Shown: positions 12,108 through 21,838 of the stretch, piece after piece
How positions within the stretch are numbered: position 1 is the stretch's first letter
How the letters are laid out: the number at the start of each line of letters is the position of its first letter
Assembly: GCA_031841125.1 (NCBI GenBank)
Contig: CM063108.1
Coordinates: forward strand, 54,334,122 to 54,398,121
Length of the DNA stretch: 64,000 nucleotides
DNA from: Acanthococcus lagerstroemiae
Taxonomy: Eukaryota > Arthropoda > Insecta > Hemiptera > Eriococcidae
Reading direction: 5' to 3'
Position numbers and translations under genes: made by a program
The notes under the pieces: model-generated
The model's input: the letters and a program-made list of their open reading frames with translations, nothing else
Databases searched by the model: none
What the model was told of the DNA's origin: nothing

Positions 12108-13460
12108 CTAATAATAAATAATAAATAAATAACAGCTTTATTGGGTGATGTTCATGTTTTAATAAGCCTCCTCTTCTTCCCTGCATTTTCTTTTGTCTAA
12201 GGTATATCTCCTCCACATGGGTCCTCATGTCGTTTGTATTTCGTCTCTCCAGCGAGTTGTAGTTCTACCTTTGCTTCTCTTTTTGTCATACGGGGTCCAC
12301 CCTTCCACCCTGTTCTCCCATCTATTCTCTTCCTGCCTCGTGATATGACCCGCATGGTTCCACTTTAAAATTTTAATCGTTTTGCTTATGTCGTTTAGTT
12401 TAGTTTTACCCCTAATTTCGGCATTTTCGACTTTGTCTTTTAATTTAATCCCTGATATGCTTCTCTCCGTTGCCCGTTGGGCGATTCGAAGTCTATTGGT
12501 ATTTGTTTTTGTCAAGGCTCATGTCTGAGCCCCATACGTGATCGTTGGTTGCACGCCACTCTTCCACATTCCGCCTTGGTTCTTACTGACATCTTACTTT
12601 AAAAAATATTTTTTAGTCTCCAGAAGGAGTTCCACCCGCTTCTGATTCTGCTGGCAATTTCTTTCTCCCCTGAACCTTCGAAAGATATCGTTTGCCCCAA
12701 GTATTTTACTTCCCTTTCCCATTCTATTTTATCGCCCCAATTTTTACTAGCTCGTTTTTTCCATTTGAGAGGAGCTTCGTTTTACTTGTATTTACCTCCA
12801 GTTCTGCTTCCTGACATGCATCAATAAATTCTTCCGCATTTCTAACTAACTCCTTTAGGTCGCTTGCTAGCAGAACTACATCGTCCGCAAACCTTAGATT
12901 GTTTAGGAATTTCCCCTCGACCCCTACCCCCTCCCCTCATAGTCTAATTTTCGCATCGCTTCTTCCAAGGCGCAGTTGAACAAGTTAGGCGACAGCGGGT
13001 CAACTTGTCTGACCCCCCTCCCCCTATTTTGAAACTTTCCCCTTTTATATCTGTCTTGACATACGCTGTTGCACCCTCATATATATTTCTAAATAATGTT
13101 GATTGCTTTCTGATTGACCCCCCTGGTTTTTCAATGCCTTTCACAAAAATTCGAGGTTTAACGAGTCGAATGCTTTTGAAAAGTCTATTAACAGTAATAA
13201 AATATCGAAATCGTATTCTTTTCCTTTTCCCATAATTTGATCAATGATAAAGATCTGGTCCACCGTTGAATGATTTTTCCGGAATTCAGTCTGCTCGTCG
13301 GCTTTGTTGACTGTCCAGTTGGGGGTGTAACCTCTCTTTTAGGATTTTCATTAAAATGTTGCCCAAATTTGAGGTAAAACTAATGGTCTATAGTTCCTGA
13401 TGTCCCCTTTGTTTCTTTTTTTAAAAAGTAAGATTATTTCTGCCTCCCCCCATTGCCTGT
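12108..13460 (-). pseudogene. RTE-clade LINE, 5'-truncated reverse transcriptase
   Basis: Read on the minus strand, the fragment shows in order: FKKRNKGDIRNYRPL (RT domain 1), FRKNHSTVDQIFIIDQI (domain 2), LLIDFSKAFDSLN (domain 3), and after a damaged middle the typical RTE C-terminus (HAGHITRQEENRWENRV, then WTPYDKKRSKGRTTTRW). This enzyme would copy element RNA into DNA at the target site. Several stops and frameshifts break it, and the endonuclease part is absent, as in most truncated LINE insertions. The 3' end is a TTATTTATT-type tail at 12108-12135. Phased AAGACT repeats lie on both sides, so the element landed inside that array. The element is clearly dead. Confidence 0.85.
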
Positions 13461-13850
13461 TTAAGACAAGTAGAGGCTTTTTCAGGTGCTTCCGAACATT
13501 TTCAAGATTCTCTAGAACTGTTTAAAACTCGTTCGAAACTCTTTGCCTTCCAGCCTTGTTAAGATTCTTTAGAACTCGTCCAGATTTAATTAGAACCCCT
13601 CAAGCTCTGATCGTGGCTTCTCAAGACCCCTCCGGACTCGTCTAAAACCTCTCAAAACTCGTTCGAGACTCCTGAAAACTTATTCAAGACCGTGTAAGAT
13701 TCTTCTATATTTATTTTTAAAAACTCGCTACGACTCTTATAGATGCGTTTACTGCTCTTGCAACTCTTTCCTACTTGTTAAGGATGCTTTCAAATTCTTC
13801 AAGATCCAAACAGGCTTGTTTGAAACTCGGTAAGATTTCGCCACTTCTGA
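13461..13850. repeat. Phased array, 21 bp dimer of AAGACTCTTT / AGAACTCGTTC
   Basis: This is the most regular part of the family. Around 13500-13760 the text falls into alternating words of about 10 and 11 bp close to AAGACTCTTT and AGAACTCGTTC, giving a unit of about 21 bp: for instance AAGATTCTTT then AGAACTCGTCC near 13560, and AAAACCTCTC, AAAACTCGTTC, GAGACTCCTG, AAAACTTATTC near 13650. Copies are heavily diverged. It is the continuation of the array that the RTE element interrupts. Confidence 0.65.
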
Positions 13851-14771
13851 AACGTTTTCAATCACGTTTCTTTTCTTCGTATGTCTACGTGTGAAGTGCT
13901 GTATACCCATTCAAAGAGATGAAGAAAATTGAAAAACATCAGCAGCGTAAGTAAAACAATTACTTCGATGAAGAATTCAAAAAAAGTGATGGGAAAGAGA
14001 AATGTTTGAAATTTGTTCAACACAATGTTGCAAAATGTTCCCGTCACGAACTGTACATACAGAACACCAGTCCCTCGATACTGATTTGGAAACGTCGACT
14101 AGGTAAACTGAAATGTACGTTTCACCGGAAGCATCAGCCCTCAGCTCTTCACCTCACCCTGTCTGGGGCTGCACGTTGCAACTGTCAATTTCGCACAAGC
14201 GAAACTAACGTTTCTCGTTCGTAATTATTCGTTAAAGTTAACTCTCACGTTTCCTACCCACGCTCGCGTCACAACCTCCTCCCTCGCCGGCGGCGGCGTG
14301 TAAACGCGTTCGAAGAATGTTAAAATTTCACAACTCTATTCGGAAGTGATAAAACACTTTTCGTGTTTGAAATACGACTACACATAGATCCCGCCGGTTG
14401 CCTTTTCCCTCGTCGACGCTTGGTTTTATTTTAAAATAGAAATATCCGCGAATATCGCGCGTCATTCGCACCTCGCCTTTCGCGTACGCTCGAACGTGCC
14501 TGCGGCGAAGCGTATTCGCGGAATACGCGAAACTATCCCGATATCCCGAAGTACGCCAATAACGGCTATTCATGTTTTCCACAGTTAAATCTCACTGCAT
14601 GCCGAAAAATGAGACACCTGATACAACCGAAATGAGAGGATGGTATTTTCAACTTTATTGATGGGTAATGTCGATGAAGCTAATAACTAAACAGGAAGCA
14701 AGAACTATTGAGCTAGTCCGGGCAAAAAGGGTGGAAAACCACCAGTTTCGGGGTTGTTGCATTTTTGGATA
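13851..14771. other. Non-coding stretch, GC-richer in the middle
   Basis: 14250-14560 keeps many CG dinucleotides and looks single-copy. No gene recognised. Confidence 0.45.
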
Positions 14772-15724
14772 CAAAGATCGTTTCAGAAGTAAGGTCACAC
14801 TGCATGTAAAAGACTCAAAACGAAATCGAAACACTTTGGGCAAAAAGGAGGTTATTCGTGAAGAAATTTGCAATTTTTCTACGTAACTCCACCTTCCCCA
14901 CGATCCAAACATGTGTTGAATCGGGACACAAGTTTTTCTATTCTAGAAGAGTACCATGCGCCATCCAATTTTCGGAAAACCGCCTCGATCGTGTTCCGCA
15001 GTTCACCTTCATTCCTTCATTCGCAAAGCGCTGACTTTCAGGCTCGCGTTTCAACCCCGGAAACAAGTGAAAACCTGAAGCTGTCAAATCTGGTAAGTAA
15101 GGGGGTTGTACATAAACGTTACATTTCAGATTCTTGAGGTGGGACTGAACGAGCTGGAATTTATTGAGCCGGCACATTGTCATGAAAGCACATTTGCCGC
15201 TGCAAAAATCCAGAGTGTCTGTTTTTGATTGCAGATCGGGGCCGAGATAACATGTCGCCATCTTGTGATGAACATCAGAAATACTGAATCACCGGTTTTC
15301 TGGTAACAGAGTGCGTACACACACAATAGCATCGTCAGTAAGAAAATCTGATGGGCAGCCGCTTCACACTTCATCGTTTGCGTCTACTCGCCCTTTGTTA
15401 AAGCATTCTGTTCATTTGTAGACTTGGTGGCATATCATGATGCTATCACTGCCATACGCTGTTGACAATCTATGATAAATTTCCACCCGGGCACCTTTTC
15501 AGCGTTTAATTCAATTACAATGCGAATTTCACAATCAAGAAAATTGGACGTCCTCATATTCATCGTTTTGCTCGATTTTTCACAATATATGGTACTCAAT
15601 GGTAACCGCACGTCATGCAATCTGTTCACAGAAGCCTAATGAACATTTTCATTCTCAGTCGACTCAGTGTTATCACTTTCTCAGCGTCATAGACAGTGTG
15701 ACCTTACTTCTGAAATGACCTACA
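14772..15724 (-). mobile_element. mariner element, internally deleted, with TA flanks
   Basis: Inverted ends: 14781-14802 begins TTTCAGAAGTAAGGTCAC and is repeated exactly in inverse at 15694-15715, a perfect 22 bp match. A weaker match extends outward to a TA at 14770-14771 and a TA at 15725-15726, which fits the TA target duplication of the mariner/Tc1 superfamily. The length of 953 bp is short of the usual ~1.3 kb, in line with internal deletion. It carries a broken transposase on the minus strand. This element moves by cut and paste through DNA. Confidence 0.8.
14885..15572 (-). pseudogene. mariner transposase relic
   Basis: From high to low coordinates the relic shows a mariner N-terminus (CEIRIVI.LNAEKVPGWKF, the first helix-turn-helix), a badly damaged middle, and the C-terminal catalytic region with PPYLPDLTASGFHLFPGLKR, which matches the HPPYSPDLAPSD..LFPGLK block containing the third catalytic acidic residue of the DD34D triad; here the usual Asp after the block is replaced (TASGF). 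The end SYVEKLQ fits the mariner C-terminus. Stops and frameshifts separate the pieces, and the part with the first two catalytic Asp residues is largely missing. No active enzyme can come from it. Confidence 0.8.
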
Positions 15725-15742
15725 TAGAGGACAGCTTCTTCT

Positions 15743-15975
15743 TTTTATGAGTGAAAATCGCATGTTCTTATCACTTTCCGTTGTGCAGATATCTTCGACT
15801 AAAGATATCTCCACAGAGGAACATTATGAAAACGAACAGCTGATTTTGTCCCATACAATATCATAAAGAAAACAGATTCTACATTTTATGAGTGAAAATC
15901 GCATGTTGTTATCACTTTCCGTCGCGGAGATATCTTCGACTAAAGATATCCCCACAGTAGAAAGTGATAATGATA
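15743..15975. repeat. Two direct copies of a 75 bp motif, 151 bp apart
   Basis: TTTATGAGTGAAAATCGCATG at 15744 recurs at 15895, each followed by TTATCACTTTCCGT and AGATATCTTCGACTAAAGATATC, the latter a near-perfect palindrome on its own (AGATATCTT / AAGATATCT). The second copy runs into GAAAGTGATAATGATAAACAGCTG, an inverted echo of TTATCACTTTC. Confidence 0.75.
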
Positions 15976-16741
15976 AACAGCTGATAGGGTAACGGCGCCT
16001 CATATCGGCCCACCGGCTTATCTTGTTACCTAATGCCACAATCCAATGAGATTTTTTTTTTAATTCCTTTTTCAAAAATAAAACGAATGAGACCAAAATC
16101 GTAACTATAGGCCATAAAAACTCGCAGAGATAAACAGAAAAACGAAAATGAAAAAACCGAAAATTTTTTGTATTGTTTTCAGACGCTGACTACAAAAAAG
16201 TGAATTATCGTATTTCAATTTTGTAAATTATGTTTGAAAGCTAAGGAATGAAGTAATTAGTGCGAGTAATTGATTCGGATGTCAGTTTAGAGTAAGTTTA
16301 TCAAATTTGTTAATGAGTCTCCTAAATCCGACCACCTGCTGTGTTCAGTGTTTCTTAAATTTTGACTTGCGTCTTTATCAGTTAGAAATGCCAAAGGAAA
16401 AGATCAAAAGAAGCTGTGGTGGATTTTACTTATTCTTATTTACCTTATTACAAAGAAAAACATAATTTTCTCATGATTAATTAGTCAATTTCGTGAATTT
16501 TTGCCGTTTTCGGAATCAGGCACCCGTTTTTTCACTTTTCAATTTTGACTCTTTTCAGGAGAAATTTCCAGGAAAACAGTTCGAAAAAATTCAGGGACCT
16601 AGGGCTTTAGAATTTTGAACTACAAGTATGAGGCTATAATTTATGCCACACTTGACGTTTATACCTCAATTACAACCCGAGTTATTTGAAAAACAAAACA
16701 AGGTGGTCGATATTAGGCATCCTTACTCTTATTGCTCCACA
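15976..16741. other. Non-coding stretch, nothing recognised
   Basis: Low-GC sequence without recognised genes; lies between the direct and inverted copies of the GATATC motif family. Confidence 0.45.
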
Positions 16742-16812
16742 AAACATAGAATATCTTCAGTCGGGATATCTCAGCAACGGAAAGTGATAATGACATGCGG
16801 TTTTTACCGATA
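16742..16812 (-). repeat. Inverted copy of the 15.7-15.9 kb motif
   Basis: ATCTTCAGTCGGGATATCTC followed by AGCAACGGAAAGTGATAATGACATGCGG is the reverse complement of the core found at about 15765-15815 and 15915-15955, with a few differences. Together the three copies make an inverted-repeat family over about 1 kb. Confidence 0.65.
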
Positions 16813-17635
16813 AGAAGTAGAAACCGCCGTTTATTTGAATGTGTGATAGTCTTGGAAATGGTATTCTTAACCACACTGGCTCACTTGTATTTCTTGAAGT
16901 TTACCATTAATGCCCCACAGATCAATTTTTCACGTTGATTCCAAGAACGTTAACCCAGTTCCAATTCATTTGTAAGAAATTCTAAAATTTCTGAGACCGG
17001 TTTGACAATTTTTGGGGTCGAACTTTTTTCTGATAACGATTACGAAAATTGACCACCGTCAAATTCACATTCAGCGGAAGCTAATTATTCTTTTGCACGT
17101 ATATTAAATTAGGTTGGTATTACTCATGAAATTTGTGAAGTCCAATATCAATGATAAGTGTCTTTGCTTCGATATCTCATAGGATTTCATTTCGCACTTT
17201 CCTACTTTTGAAATATTTTACAATTCACATTTTGAAATCCCATACGCGTATTTGATCTTTGGTTAAGTGCAGAACGTCCTTTCGAAGTACGAATTCCCTA
17301 CATGGGGAGGCTCAGCGAAAGGGTAATCCAACTACACTAGGGCTCTATATTTTCACAAAGGTACAATCGATCCGCCACTTTGATCGCAGAAAGTTAGTTC
17401 AAAAATTTTTGACATACGTTGAAGACTATGGGCATTTTCGAAATTTTAATTGAATTCCTCAATTCTACTAAACCCTACAATTATGTGGAAATCATTATTC
17501 ATCCATTCTGATAATTCATACGAAAAATTTTCCATAAAATACCAATGCGCGAGTTGCAAAATTTGAGAAAATTCAAATACTGTCCACCAGTTTATTTAAC
17601 ATGATTCCAGCCCGATGTGCAAAATCCCAGAAGTT
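16813..17635. other. Non-coding stretch, nothing recognised
   Basis: AT-rich, no recognised gene or repeat. Confidence 0.45.
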
Positions 17636-17732
17636 ATCCAGGTAACTAAAGGGGAACAAGGGTAATTTGAGGGTAATCGAGGGTAACAAATGGGTAACTT
17701 TTCCGCGGGTGACTGGGTAACTAGAGAGTAAC
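17636..17732 (+). repeat. GGGTAA-type minisatellite
   Basis: About eight interrupted copies of GGGTAAC/GGTAACT spaced 9-15 bp apart (for example GAGGGTAATC, GAGGGTAACA, TGGGTAACTT, TGGGTAACTA). G-tracts on one strand could form a quadruplex. The canonical insect telomere repeat TTAGG is not present. Confidence 0.6.
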
Positions 17733-18669
17733 TGATTCTGCATCGGGAAGGTATATTTAAGAACTAGAATCCGTAACTTCGAATAATTTGAGGTGACTTT
17801 TTGAAATAAAACTGCCAAACCTAAATTTTCAATTTTGAAAACGTAAGGTACTACATAGGCTTGACTTCAAACGACACTGCACCCCTCTCACCCACATGTT
17901 CATTTTCAGATAACGAGCGCATTTTTAATTAATTTTGAAAACAGAAGGTCTTCCGCTATTCCTTTGGTGTACGGTAAACGAACTTTTAGAATATATGGTT
18001 TAGTAAATTTACGAGTGTATATAAAGCTTGCAAAAAGCCGATATCAACGTCTAAGTGAATTTCCTAGAACGTAGCGAGAAACAAGAAAAGCAGGTTGGTC
18101 GGTTATACGAGTACACGGGCCCGGGCCCAGGCCCGCTTTTCTGTATCCAGTCTTCGGCGATAAGGCATAAGGGCGGAAATGTAAATGAAATTTTAATGAG
18201 AATATGGGGTACTTACAGTCGAGAAAACGATAGTGTCGAAAGATGGTGGCGAAAGAACTGAGTTAATTTTTCGTTTATTTACTCTACAGCTAGGCAGTTC
18301 GCCGCTTTTTCGCGGCAGTTTTCTGCCTTCGTGCCTTTGTTACAAGGCATGTACGGTGTCGTCGGAAAAGTGTTTTCAAATCGTCGCATTCTCCAGTTTG
18401 GATTTCACATCCGGGCGAATACATGTATGAAAGTCGCACTTGACAGCAAACTCATTCGCAGCACTATATGCTTTCATCTTCGCATTTACACCATTTCTAT
18501 TTCGCCCCAACAGCCATATATGTCTTTCCTACATCGCAAATCGTTGGTGTATTCCTAATTTTTATACAACTCTTTTCACCCACACCTAAAAGCGGAGACT
18601 TGGATTACTCCAGAGCGTGGCAAACAACTGAGGACATGATCAAGGAATAGTTGAAAACTAGGTCAAAAT
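17733..18669. other. Non-coding stretch, nothing firm recognised
   Basis: Contains a GC-rich spot GGGCCCGGGCCCAGGCCC at 18118-18135. The stretch 18570-18660 may be the damaged upstream part of the LINE that follows, but the match is too weak to call. Confidence 0.4.
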
Positions 18670-18884
18670 AATTGGATATCGATGACATCAACGTAACCAC
18701 ACTGCTCTTCGCAGACGATCAGGTTGTACTTGCAGGTAACGAAGATGACCTGCAGAGAGCTATGCACAACCTCCAAAAGGCAGTTGAGAAATTTGGAATG
18801 AAATCTCGATAGCAAAAACCAAAATGATAGCCCTTGAATGTAAAGACCCAGTACACGATCGTAACTGATGGAGTGATCGTAGAG
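18670..18884 (+). pseudogene. LINE reverse transcriptase, piece before the solo LTR
   Basis: The frame reads TTLLFADDQVVLAGNEDDLQ then RAMHNLQKAVEKFGMKS, which is the RT domain 5 (catalytic FADD) and its downstream helix in non-LTR retrotransposons. After a frameshift AKTKMIALECKDPV follows, the usual KTK.M domain 6, and then GVIVEQ. The protein would have copied the element RNA. The reading frame stops abruptly at CAAG (18885-18888) where the solo LTR begins, and goes on in phase at 19657. Stops and shifts show the LINE was already decaying or has decayed since. Confidence 0.85.
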
Positions 18885-18888
18885 CAAG

Positions 18889-19656
18889 TGTGGTAACCGG
18901 GAAATGGGTTGACGCACTTGGGGATGGGAGAACACCACACCCGCGTTGCTCACGACTAGCTCGAGCGATGAGTTTCACAGAGGGTAGAGGACGGCTCTAG
19001 ACTTGTAGGATATCCGCAAGAGTGACGAGGTAACTCAACGGGAGAGAGACACTAGGCGTGGAAAGATCCCGTTTAATTAGTAGTCCGATCAAATCCTTAA
19101 CCGGTAAGCTAAAACTAAACAAGAATCAAACCGCGAAAATACGACGTGGAGTTCGTTTATCCGCCTGGTCAGATGATTCCGTCGAGTTGCAGACGATGAC
19201 GGACTGGACGGTAGAAGATCGTGTTGGAAGAGATTCACGTGCCACGCGGTCACTATGGACGACTCCGCGTGGTACCAAAGTGGACCGGTGAACTAACTAC
19301 AAGACAGAGACTTGAATGACGAATCTAAACGCGCAGCAGGCACTCCCTACGTAGATTCTACTCACGTTCAAAACTCAAACAACTTCTTGTAAAAGTATAA
19401 AATACGAAATATATTTCAGTAAAACGAAAAAAGATCACACGACACCATCCGATTCCCAGCACCCTCCTCGAGGAATAGACGTTACGGCTACCTTTAGGGG
19501 AAAAGTGACGTCACGAAGTCAAGGAAGAACAACGGTAGATGGAAAAGGTTACGGTAGAAAGAAAAGCAAGGAAAATAGGAGTAGACTAGTTGTAGGATTT
19601 TCCAGTAGGAGCGTGACAGTGGAGAGGTTCAAGAGCCACGGAATCTGGATACCACA
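18889..19656. mobile_element. Solo LTR, 768 bp, with CAAG target duplication
   Basis: The insert begins TGTGGTAACCGG and ends ATACCACA, so its ends are TG...CA and form a short inverted repeat (TGTGGTA / TACCACA). It is flanked on both sides by CAAG (18885-18888 and 19657-19660). These are hallmarks of a long terminal repeat from an LTR retrotransposon, most likely Ty3/Gypsy or BEL-Pao. No gag or pol frame is present, so it is a solo LTR left by recombination between two LTRs. It sits in the middle of a LINE reverse transcriptase whose reading phase is restored when the LTR and one CAAG are ignored. The strand of the LTR cannot be decided by eye; an AT-rich TATAAAATACGA-like stretch near 19398 hints at the plus strand. 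Confidence 0.85.
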
Positions 19657-19985
19657 CAAGTCAAAAGCTTCAAGTACTTCGGATGCGAATTGGCGTACAA
19701 AGGAGAGGCCGATGCGCAAACTAAAATAAGTACGTTTCTAAGAGTGACCGGAGCGATAAACCATGCCATTCCTCCAAGAAAAGCACGAGCTGAAACTCGA
19801 ATAAAAGTATATAACGTCCTTGCACGATGACCAGTGCAGCTATGTGGGAGTGAAACGTGGATGATGCCCACGGATATAAAACGCAGAATCACTGCTGTAG
19901 AAATGCGTTTCATGAGAGCCACAGCAGGGTACACCCGACGTGATGAGAAGAGAAACACTGAAATATTCAGTAAGTTGCAGCCCTG
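19657..19985 (+). pseudogene. LINE reverse transcriptase, piece after the solo LTR
   Basis: The frame continues KSFKYFGCELAYKGEADAQ, the F.YLG block of the RT thumb, then STFLRVTGAINHAI, ARAETRIKVYNVLA, GSETWMMPTDIKRRITA and EMRFMRATAGYTRRD. This is the standard C-terminal half of many arthropod LINE ORF2 proteins. One stop (TGA after VLAR) interrupts it. It ends near CAGCCCTGACTAGCACTTTC followed by AAAAATAATAATAAT, which may be the 3' end of the element. The clade is uncertain (CR1/RTE-like). Confidence 0.8.
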
Positions 19986-20094
19986 ACTAGCACTTTCCAA
20001 AAATAATAATAATGTTGCGTTACCCTGGTGGAAATATCAAACGCCCTGGCACACACAAGTTATTAGATACGGGCCTGTTTCACTGCCTTCATTT
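19986..20094. other. Short unassigned spacer
   Basis: AT-rich tail and flank between the LINE relic and the foldback element; no signal seen. Confidence 0.4.
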
Positions 20095-20788
20095 TATCAG
20101 AAATGATCCCCTCTCACCAAAATTTCAAATCATTTTGCTCTAGCTGTCTCCAGGCTAAAGTTATTCGCACTTTTTCCAGCCGCCCTCCCCCCCCCTCCGC
20201 CCCGGAAAAGAGAAATTTTGAAAATGCACATTGGTGTGTATTGTATTGCATATTCAACTTGTTATAAGCATTACCACATTTTTTTCAAATATTCGCGAGA
20301 GTGTAGACGAAAATGAAAACGTCAATGCGATAACGCCTTCAACAATAAATACACACCAATGGTGTGGTGGAACATACGACGATGAACGCAAGCCAAAGTG
20401 GCCCCTATGACACCGCACCCCCTGTCCCGGAAATTGCCTTTTCGAGTATATCACATCAGTGGCCAGAGGGACATTTGAGGCCGGGCCCGAGCCTCTTTCG
20501 CCGTCCCGCAACCGGTGAGCGCATCCTGCAAGGGCTACCATGGGGTTCCCTACTAACCGAGGTCCACGCTCCCCGAGCACTCGCCTGGAATTCAGGTCCC
20601 ACACAGCCGGACGCGTTGCCTCTTCACTCGACCCTCACCTCCTCGTCTTGGTACGCGTGGCGAAACACACACCAATATGCATTTTCGAAATTTCTCATTT
20701 CCTAGGGAGAAGTGGAAAAATTCGAATAAATTTTGAATTGAGAAGCTAGAGCAAAACGGTTTGAAATTTCGGTGCGAGGACATCTGTC
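20095..20788. mobile_element. Foldback element with ~140 bp inverted arms
   Basis: The left arm (about 20095-20240) and right arm (about 20662-20788) are inverted repeats. Matching landmarks are CAAATCATTTTGCTCTAGC versus GCTAGAGCAAAACGGTTTG, and GAAATTTTGAAAATGCAC followed by ATTGGTGTGT versus ACACACCAAT then ATGCATTTTCGAAATTTC. Matches are interrupted by small indels. No transposase is present. A 306 bp SINE-like unit has inserted into it (20361-20666), so the original element was about 380 bp. The superfamily and target duplication could not be settled. Confidence 0.75.
20361..20666 (-). mobile_element. SINE-like retroposon, longest copy (A)
   Basis: A GC-rich block of 306 bp flanked by direct repeats ACACACCAAT (20351-20360 and 20667-20676), which I read as its target-site duplication. 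Two further copies lie at 51810-52034 and 58999-59153 on the plus strand. Shared words on the minus strand include CCTCGGTTAGTAGGGAAC, GTAGCCCTTGCAGGA, CGGGCCCGGCCTCAAATGTC, GATATACTCGAAAAGG, and a 3' part GGGGCCACTTTGGCTTGCGT ending TTCCACCACACC. There is no poly(A) tail. The 3' part resembles the 3' end of the R1-like LINE at 54.1 kb. No pol III boxes could be assigned with confidence, and open frames inside it are chance products of its GC content. Confidence 0.7.
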
Positions 20789-21167
20789 AAGTCGTTCGGG
20801 GATGTATGTCTTTACCGACGACGTCACGCCGTCTCATTGAAAATAAAATAATCCGATGGGAGAAGCACGTTTGCGCAAATTGCAAATAAAAAGGGCTGGT
20901 TTGTGCAAATGATATTTAGAAGCCTGGTAGAAATGAACGACACGATTGTGCACAATGGGAAATAATTCAAGATACCTACAGATTCTTGCCTGAAATTTGT
21001 AAAATTACACGAATAAGCAAGTTTATATATTTCCTAAAGTAAGATAACTCGAGTAAGTCATTACAAACCGGTCATAACTTCGGTGGAACACTCAGCAGTC
21101 TCTCTGTCGTATTTCTCATGTTACGAAGATGGACACAGAAATTGTTACTATTCAGACTGTCGGTTAG
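20789..21167. other. Non-coding spacer
   Basis: No features recognised. A splice-acceptor-like GTTAGTTGCAG ends at 21170, just at the start of the MULE frame. Confidence 0.4.
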
Positions 21168-21617
21168 TTGCAGGCAACTTTCATCTTAGACAATCGTGGT
21201 TTCGAGAAATGCATACATGGAAACAGTGAGCTATGTAAGGTATACACGACAAAGAAGGATAACGACATTGGGTCATGGCTCGAGTGGTGCTTCGGTTTGC
21301 AGTACTTCTATCCAAATGAAGTTCCTGACGGGTTCATGGATTTAATGGCAGTAGCCTCGGACAATGCACAGTTTGCCGATTATATTACTGAAAATTACGT
21401 TCAAGAAACAGCTCGTTATCCACCCCACGTATGGGCTTCTGAACCGTCACAAGATTTCCGGTCAAATAATGCAGTCGAAGGTTTCCATTTGCACTACAAT
21501 GCGTCCTTCTATCGGACGCATCCGCACATTCATGAAGTTTTGGATGTAATTCACGAGATACAGATGGAGCCCGATTCACGCATTACTTCGATAAATCGCA
21601 ACAAAAGAAATATGTGA
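21168..21617 (+). pseudogene. MULE-type transposase fragment
   Basis: An uninterrupted frame of 149 codons resembles the C-terminal half of MULE-domain transposase-like proteins common in arthropod genomes: DIGSWLEWCFGLQYFYPNEV, then FADYITENYVQETARYPPHVWA, then RSNNAVEGFHLHYNASFY and HPHIHEVLDVI. The block RxNN.vE.fH near residue 97 is the most diagnostic motif. The protein would cut and rejoin DNA at the element ends. The frame starts with TTG and not ATG, and the DDE-bearing N-terminal half is missing, so this is a fragment or one exon. It may have entered with, or mobilised, the MITE 55 bp downstream, but that link is only positional. Confidence 0.75.
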
Positions 21618-21672
21618 CTTAGCACAGTCACAGATAAAATGGAAGGAATAATGAAAAAGTACGCTGCGTATA

Positions 21673-21838
21673 AGAGCCCTACATACCCAAATATAATGGG
21701 CCACCATTTTGGCTCACACTGCGTCCATTGGTGCCGCATTGACTACGCGGTACGCTCCGCATAGCCGGATTCGGTATCCACGGGAGCGGTGTGCGCTAAA
21801 ATGGCGACCCATTGTACTCTCCTGTGTGTAGGGCTTTA
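21673..21838. mobile_element. MITE, 166 bp, with 8 bp target duplication
   Basis: Exact direct repeats TGCGTATA flank the unit (21665-21672 and 21839-21846). The ends are inverted repeats of about 55 bp: AGAGCCCTACATAC, ATAATGGGCCACCATTTTGG and CTCACACTGCG on the left are mirrored by GTGTGTAGGGCTTT, CTAAAATGGCGACCCATTGT and CGGTGTGCGC on the right. The centre is GC-rich and partly self-complementary. It has no coding capacity. An 8 bp duplication fits hAT, P or MULE-type elements. Confidence 0.85.

Noticed and set aside
20254..20705. Frames of 113-116 codons on both strands
   Set aside because: They lie in the GC-rich SINE copy A and foldback arms; few stops occur because of composition.
49..20840. 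Shared 15-mer TCACGCCGTCTCATT at about 48 and 20824
   Set aside because: A match of this length between two sites is expected by chance in 64 kb, and the flanks do not align.
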